From Acidobacteriota bacterium (GTDB lineage Bacteria > Acidobacteriota > UBA6911 > RPQK01 > DATIPO01), in assembly GCA_028277865.1 (NCBI GenBank), contig JANQFM010000916.1, forward strand, positions 1 to 8,612: a stretch of DNA of 8,612 nucleotides, read 5' to 3'. How positions within the stretch are numbered: position 1 is the stretch's first letter; the number at the start of each line of letters is the position of its first letter. Below, in pieces: positions 4,722 through 8,612 of the stretch. The notes under the pieces are model-generated. The model was given only the letters and a program-made list of their open reading frames with translations, searched no databases and had not been told where the DNA came from. The position numbers were made by a program, and so were the translations under genes.

Positions 4722-7004
4722 ATGAAAAGAAGCTACGTCAAAGTTGTCAGCATTCTGCTCGGGCTGTCCTTTTTGGCAGCCCTGCTCCTTGAGGCGCAAG
4801 GACAGCGCCGCCGACCGCCGCGGGGCGATCAAAAGCGCAATATGATCGTGCTTTATCACCAGGCGCCCAGTGACAGCCATCGACAGTACGTGCAGTCGAT
4901 AGGCGGCCAGGTGAGAAAGAAATTCAGAAGGATTCCAGCCATGGCGGTTCGGATGTCTGAAAATGCCATCGAGGCTCTCTCGCGGCGGCGCGAGGTTCGG
5001 CTGATCGAGCCCGACTACACGGTCTTCGCCGATCTCACTCCCAACGATCCCCGCTTTAATGAACTGTGGGGCCTGAGCAATACGGGACAGAGCGGAGGGA
5101 CACCTGGAGCGGACATCAGCGCTGAGGAGGCTTGGGACATCACTACAGGTTCCAGCAACGTCGTGGTGGGGGTGATCGACGAAGGGATTCAGACGACACA
5201 TCCCGATCTGGACGCCAACATCTGGGTCAATCCGGATGAGGTCGTCGACGGCAACGATAATGACGGAAACGGCCTTATCGACGACATCAACGGCTGGGAC
5301 TTCTTCAACAATGACAACTCCGTCTTCGACGGTCTCGGCGACGACCACGGCACGCATGTGGCGGGAACCATCGGCGCAGAGGGCAACAACGGTACTGGCG
5401 TGACAGGAGTCAACTGGACCGTTCAACTCATGTCCCTCAAATTCCTGGGGCCTCAGGGCGGCTCCACCTCCGACGCCATCAGCGCCATCGAGTATGCTAC
5501 CGACAAAAACGTTCCAATAACCAACAACAGTTGGGGAGGCGGAGGCTTTTCCCAGGCTCTCTTGGACGCCATCAATGCCTGCAACTGCCTCTTTGTGGCT
5601 GCCGCGGGAAACAGCGGCGTCAACACCGACAGCTCGCCCCACTTTCCGTCCAGCTACACTTCATCCAACATCATCTCGGTGGCCTCCACCACCCGTACCG
5701 ACGCCAGATCCGGCTTTTCCAATTTCGGTGCCACCTCGGTGGACTTGGGCGCGCCCGGCTCCAGCATCCTGAGCACCGAGCCCAACAACACCTACGGGCT
5801 GAAGAGCGGAACCTCGATGGCCTCTCCTCACGTCGCCGGCGTGGCGGCCTTGCTGCTGGCCAATGACCCCAGCCTGACCACCGCGCAGCTCAAGAGCACC
5901 ATCCTCGACAACGTGGATCCGATTTCCTCCATGTCCGGAATCACCGTCACCGGCGGACGCCTCAACGCCGCGGCCGCTTTGGGAGCAGCGCCTCCTCCGC
6001 CTCCTCCGCCGCCTCCGCCGCCTCCCACCTGCCCGGCCGGCTCCATTGACTTCAACAGCTTCGGGCTGGGGGCTTATTCCAACCAGGACGGCTCCGGCAC
6101 CGTTGCGGTCGAAGACGGCGGCGCCACCCTGTTCATGCAGGGCAACCGCTGGCGGCGTTCCACCCAGAGCTTCAACGTGACCGCCAACACCGTGATCGAG
6201 TTCGAGTACTCCAGTTCCTCTCAGGGAGAGATTCACGGCATTGGCTTCGATGAGGACCAGACCCTGACCAACAACACCCGCATCTTCCAGTTCTTTGGAA
6301 CTCAGAATTGGGGAGGCGCCTTCCAGTTTTCGCCGCGCTACTCGGGTTCGGGCAGCTTCGAATCCTTCTCCATCCCCGTCGGCCAGTCCTACACCGGCAG
6401 CAGCATGCGCCTGGTCTTAGTCAATGACAAGGACGCCGGGGCGGGCACCAACACCGGGCGATTTCGCTGCGTGAGGATTACCGACGGCGATCCTCCGGAT
6501 CCGCCCATGACCATCTATGAGGAGGACTTCGACGATGGATCGGCCAACGGCTGGACCAAGACCAATGGAACGACAGACCTGTGGCGGGTCGCCAGCGACT
6601 GCGTGCCGCCGGCATCGGGGTCGTTCACCTTTGCCTTCAGCCGTGCCAACCCCAACTGCGACTACGATGTGGGAACCGCTGTGGGAACAGCGACCTCGCC
6701 CGTCATCGACTCGTCGGGTGCCTCCAGCGCGACCCTGACCTTCAACCACTTCTGGGAAACGGAATCCTTCAACGGGCAATTCGACCGAATGTTCATCGAG
6801 GTCAGCACCAACGGCGGAAGCACCTGGACACTGCTCCGGGAGATCAACTCCGCCACTTCCAATCCCTCGGGATTCATCGGCGAAAGCTTTAACGTGACTC
6901 CTTCGAGTCAATTCCAGCTGCGTTTCCGCTTTGACAGCGAAGACAACATCGCCAACAACTTCCTGGGCTGGTACATCGACGACATCGTCCTCACCGGCCA
7001 ATAA
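4722..7004 (+). CDS. Secreted subtilisin-like serine protease (S8 family) with I9 propeptide and two C-terminal beta domains
   Basis: Exported endopeptidase of 760 residues. Order: Sec signal peptide (about 1-27, KR then a long hydrophobic stretch, likely cut near AQG-Q), I9-type inhibitor propeptide (about 40-102), S8 catalytic domain (about 112-420), twelve-proline linker (424-435), a beta-rich domain (437-587) and a MAM/immune-inhibitor-A-like domain (about 597-760). The triad is visible: D153 in VIDEGI, H209 in HGTHVAG, S365 in GTSMASPHVAG, with oxyanion N297 in AAAGNSG. DGNDNDGNGLIDD (176-188) resembles a calcium-binding loop found in many secreted subtilases. Cysteine pairs C437/C583 and C627/C646 sit within the two C-terminal domains and could form disulfides outside the cell. 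Those domains probably bind substrate or surface; that is inference. It is separated from the M20 gene by a perfect hairpin. Very confident for family and secretion; natural substrate unknown. Confidence 0.96.
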   Translation: MKRSYVKVVSILLGLSFLAALLLEAQGQRRRPPRGDQKRNMIVLYHQAPSDSHRQYVQSIGGQVRKKFRRIPAMAVRMSENAIEALSRRREVRLIEPDYTVFADLTPNDPRFNELWGLSNTGQSGGTPGADISAEEAWDITTGSSNVVVGVIDEGIQTTHPDLDANIWVNPDEVVDGNDNDGNGLIDDINGWDFFNNDNSVFDGLGDDHGTHVAGTIGAEGNNGTGVTGVNWTVQLMSLKFLGPQGGSTSDAISAIEYATDKNVPITNNSWGGGGFSQALLDAINACNCLFVAAAGNSGVNTDSSPHFPSSYTSSNIISVASTTRTDARSGFSNFGATSVDLGAPGSSILSTEPNNTYGLKSGTSMASPHVAGVAALLLANDPSLTTAQLKSTILDNVDPISSMSGITVTGGRLNAAAALGAAPPPPPPPPPPPPTCPAGSIDFNSFGLGAYSNQDGSGTVAVEDGGATLFMQGNRWRRSTQSFNVTANTVIEFEYSSSSQGEIHGIGFDEDQTLTNNTRIFQFFGTQNWGGAFQFSPRYSGSGSFESFSIPVGQSYTGSSMRLVLVNDKDAGAGTNTGRFRCVRITDGDPPDPPMTIYEEDFDDGSANGWTKTNGTTDLWRVASDCVPPASGSFTFAFSRANPNCDYDVGTAVGTATSPVIDSSGASSATLTFNHFWETESFNGQFDRMFIEVSTNGGSTWTLLREINSATSNPSGFIGESFNVTPSSQFQLRFRFDSEDNIANNFLGWYIDDIVLTGQ
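5991..6026 (+). repeat. Proline-codon triplet tract (12 consecutive Pro)
   Basis: Twelve CCN codons, mostly CCT and CCG in near-repeating CCTCCG units, link the catalytic domain to the C-terminal domains. Such tracts form stiff linkers and stall ribosomes unless elongation factor P is present. The triplet repetition makes length variation by slippage likely without loss of frame. Confidence 0.9.
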
Positions 7005-7026
7005 AGGGTCTCTTGCAGCCCTTTTC

Positions 7027-7069
7027 GCCCTTCGCACCCCCGCTGACAACCATCGGGGGTGCGAAGGGC
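7027..7069 (+). terminator. Perfect 16-bp inverted repeat after the protease gene
   Basis: GCCCTTCGCACCCCCG (7027-7042) and its exact reverse complement (7054-7069) flank an 11-nt loop, 22 nt after the protease stop. The stem is very stable, but no T-run follows on either strand. It may be a U-less terminator, a 3' end that protects the mRNA, or a copy of a dispersed repeat. The next gene has its own promoter-like site just downstream, which fits a transcript end here. Confidence 0.55.
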
Positions 7070-7126
7070 ACCTCCTGTCTCCGTCTCCGCACTTCTGCGC
7101 CCCTGCGTGAACTCCCGTTTCCCAAA

Positions 7127-7135
7127 TGCTAGACT
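7127..7135 (+). promoter_or_regulatory. Extended -10 promoter placed for a leaderless M20 mRNA
   Basis: TGCTAGACT combines a TGn extension with a 4/6 -10 hexamer (TAGACT). It ends 6 nt before the ATG at 7142, so transcription would begin at or next to the start codon. No Shine-Dalgarno sequence is present upstream of that ATG, which agrees with a leaderless message. A -35 is weak (GTGAAC, 17 nt upstream). Confidence 0.55.
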
Positions 7136-7141
7136 CGCCCC

Positions 7142-8581
7142 ATGAAAAAGCTCCTCTGCCTATGCATCGCCAGCGCCGGGCTGACTGCCTTCCTGCCAGC
7201 CCAGCAGACCTCTGCAGCCAAGTCCGCCGCCTTGGTGGAAGCCGCAAAGCTGACCTCGAGAGTCCGTCAGATGGCCATGGATCTCTGGGAATATTCAGAA
7301 ACCGCTTTGCGAGAGAAAAAGTCGGCCGCTTATTTGGCCGGCATCTTGAGGGAGGAAGGATTTGAGGTCAAATCCAACGTGGCCGACATGCCCACCGCCT
7401 TTATTGCCAGCTATGGCAGCGGCCAGCCGGTGATCGGGGTGCTGGCCGAGTTTGATGCCCTGCCCGGAGTGGGCAACGCCCCGGTCCCCCGCCGACAGGC
7501 GCGTCAAGACGGCGTCAGCAGCGGGCAGGGCTGCGGGCACAATCTCTTCGGATCGGCGTCGGTGGCCGGCGCGATCGCCCTCAAGCGAGTCCTCGAATCA
7601 CTGAAGCTGCCGGGCACGGTGCGGCTTTACGGGACTCCTGCCGAAGAGACAGTGGTGGGAAAGGTCTACATGGCCCGCGAAGGCGTCTTTGACGACCTGG
7701 ACGCCTGCATCGAATGGCACCCTTCCCAGGAGACCGCCGTCCGCAACCAGCCCGGTCGGGCCATGAACAACTTCACAGTAGAGTTCTTCGGCCAAGCCGC
7801 CCACGCCTCTGCCGATCCCTGGAACGGGCGCAGCGCGTTGGACGCCGTGGAGTTGATGAACTACGGCGTCAACCTGATGCGCGAGCACGTCATGCCCACC
7901 ACCCGCATCCACTACGTGATGCCCAACGCCGGCGAGGCGCCCAACGTGGTCCCCGAGTACGCCAAAGCCTGGTACTACGTGCGCGACGTGAACCGCAAAT
8001 CGGTGAGCGGCTACTACCAGCGCATCCTCAACATCGCCAAGGGCGCCGCACTGGGGACCGGCACCGAGCACAAGGTCTTCCTGATTACGGGCGTCCATGA
8101 AACGCTGCTCAACCGCCCCTTGCAGGAAGCAGCCCAAAAGAACCTGGAAGCTGTCGGCCCTCCGACCTTCAGCCCGGAAGAGCAAGAGTTCGCAAGGCAA
8201 CTGCAAAGCTTTCTGAAACTGGAGGAGCAGAAGGGCTACGACACGTCCCTGAAGCCCTTGGCCGACGCTCCCGAGCCCCCCCGGGGCGGCTCGACCGACG
8301 TGGCCGAAGTCAGCTGGATCACCCCGACAGTCGGCTTTTCCGTCACCACGGCCGCTGCCGACGTCCCTTGGCATAGCTGGGCCACCACGGCCTGCCACGG
8401 CACCGAGGCGGGCGTCAAGGGCGCACTGGTTGCGACCCAGGTCATCGCCCTGACCGGCGCCGATCTCTTGACCGACCCCGACCTGCTCAAACGTGCCCGC
8501 CAAGCTTTTGAAGAGGCGACCAAGGGGAAGCCGTATCAGTCGCCCATCCCCGCCGATCAGCCGCCGCCGCTGCCGAGGTGA
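7142..8581 (+). CDS. Exported M20 family amidohydrolase, AbgB-like
   Basis: Metal-dependent amidohydrolase of 479 residues, close in length to Escherichia coli AbgB (about 481), the B subunit of p-aminobenzoyl-glutamate hydrolase. Family motifs in order: VLAEFDALPG (100-109), the metal ligands in GCGHN (C131, H133), PAEET (E168 general base, E169 ligand), EWHPS (H193), the lid-domain GQAAHAS (217-223), GEAPNVVPEYA (264-274) and VPWHSW (H411, likely last ligand). It differs from AbgB by a signal peptide: MKK, a hydrophobic core, and a cut site likely after LPA (residue 20), so it should act in the periplasm or outside. The ATG is supported by this signal peptide, not by a ribosome binding site. 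The true substrate may be another N-acyl amino acid or peptide amide. No AbgA partner is seen in the window. Family is firm, substrate is open. Confidence 0.9.
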   Translation: MKKLLCLCIASAGLTAFLPAQQTSAAKSAALVEAAKLTSRVRQMAMDLWEYSETALREKKSAAYLAGILREEGFEVKSNVADMPTAFIASYGSGQPVIGVLAEFDALPGVGNAPVPRRQARQDGVSSGQGCGHNLFGSASVAGAIALKRVLESLKLPGTVRLYGTPAEETVVGKVYMAREGVFDDLDACIEWHPSQETAVRNQPGRAMNNFTVEFFGQAAHASADPWNGRSALDAVELMNYGVNLMREHVMPTTRIHYVMPNAGEAPNVVPEYAKAWYYVRDVNRKSVSGYYQRILNIAKGAALGTGTEHKVFLITGVHETLLNRPLQEAAQKNLEAVGPPTFSPEEQEFARQLQSFLKLEEQKGYDTSLKPLADAPEPPRGGSTDVAEVSWITPTVGFSVTTAAADVPWHSWATTACHGTEAGVKGALVATQVIALTGADLLTDPDLLKRARQAFEEATKGKPYQSPIPADQPPPLPR

Positions 8582-8612
8582 GTCGGCAGTCGGCAGTCGG
8601 CAGTCGGCAGTC
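8581..8612. repeat. Tandem 7-bp repeat AGTCGGC, at least 4.5 copies
   Basis: Exact heptamer copies begin at the last base of the M20 stop codon and run to the window end, so the full length is unknown. Reverse-strand unit is ACTGCCG, similar to the two ACTGAC(A/T) units at 451-464. Heptamer tandem repeats between genes are known in several bacterial groups. Confidence 0.9.

Noticed and set aside
4656..5642. 328-codon open frame on the minus strand opposite the protease
   Set aside because: It is antisense to a protease with clear catalytic motifs, has no recognised domain, and is the usual mirror frame produced by GC-rich coding DNA.
5661..7247. Minus-strand open frames of 191 and 276 codons opposite the protease, one with a long glycine/arginine run
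   Set aside because: The run is the antisense of the proline tract. No ribosome binding site or motif supports them.
7598..8503. 301-codon minus-strand open frame opposite the M20 gene
   Set aside because: Antisense shadow with biased glycine, valine and alanine content and no family signature.

Overview
The window looks like a chromosomal piece of a free-living, fairly GC-rich bacterium. Two genes encode exported proteins with Sec-type signal peptides, one gene appears to be leaderless behind an extended -10 promoter, and heptamer tandem repeats lie between genes. These traits, and the style of the secreted proteins, would suit Acidobacteriota. That placement is an impression only, because no marker gene is present.

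Left part, minus strand (1-3545): a likely operon of three phosphosugar mutases. In transcription order they are a eukaryotic-type HAD-fold phosphomannomutase (3380-2541), a large alpha-D-phosphohexomutase (2477-504) and phosphopentomutase DeoB (396 to the window edge, incomplete). A good sigma70-like promoter (3517-3545) and a leader of about 130 nt with three inverted repeats precede the first gene. The three enzymes belong to three unrelated protein folds that each evolved phosphosugar mutase activity. They could share the hexose-1,6-bisphosphate activator that such enzymes need.

Middle (3546-4721): about 1.2 kb without a convincing gene. It has a GC-rich part with degenerate open frames, then a sharp AT-rich island (3961-4200 is 80/240 G+C). 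At its right edge the island carries an extended -10 motif, a strong Shine-Dalgarno sequence and two overlapping tiny ORFs. Further right are a 17-bp palindrome in a possible promoter and a hairpin close to the next gene.

Right part, plus strand (4722-8612): a secreted multidomain subtilisin-like protease (signal peptide, I9 propeptide, S8 catalytic domain, polyproline linker, two beta-rich C-terminal domains). A perfect 16-bp inverted repeat follows it, then an exported AbgB-like M20 amidohydrolase with its own apparent leaderless promoter. The window ends in a 7-bp tandem repeat. The protease and the amidohydrolase could both act on extracellular peptides or amides, but nothing in the sequence shows that they are co-regulated.
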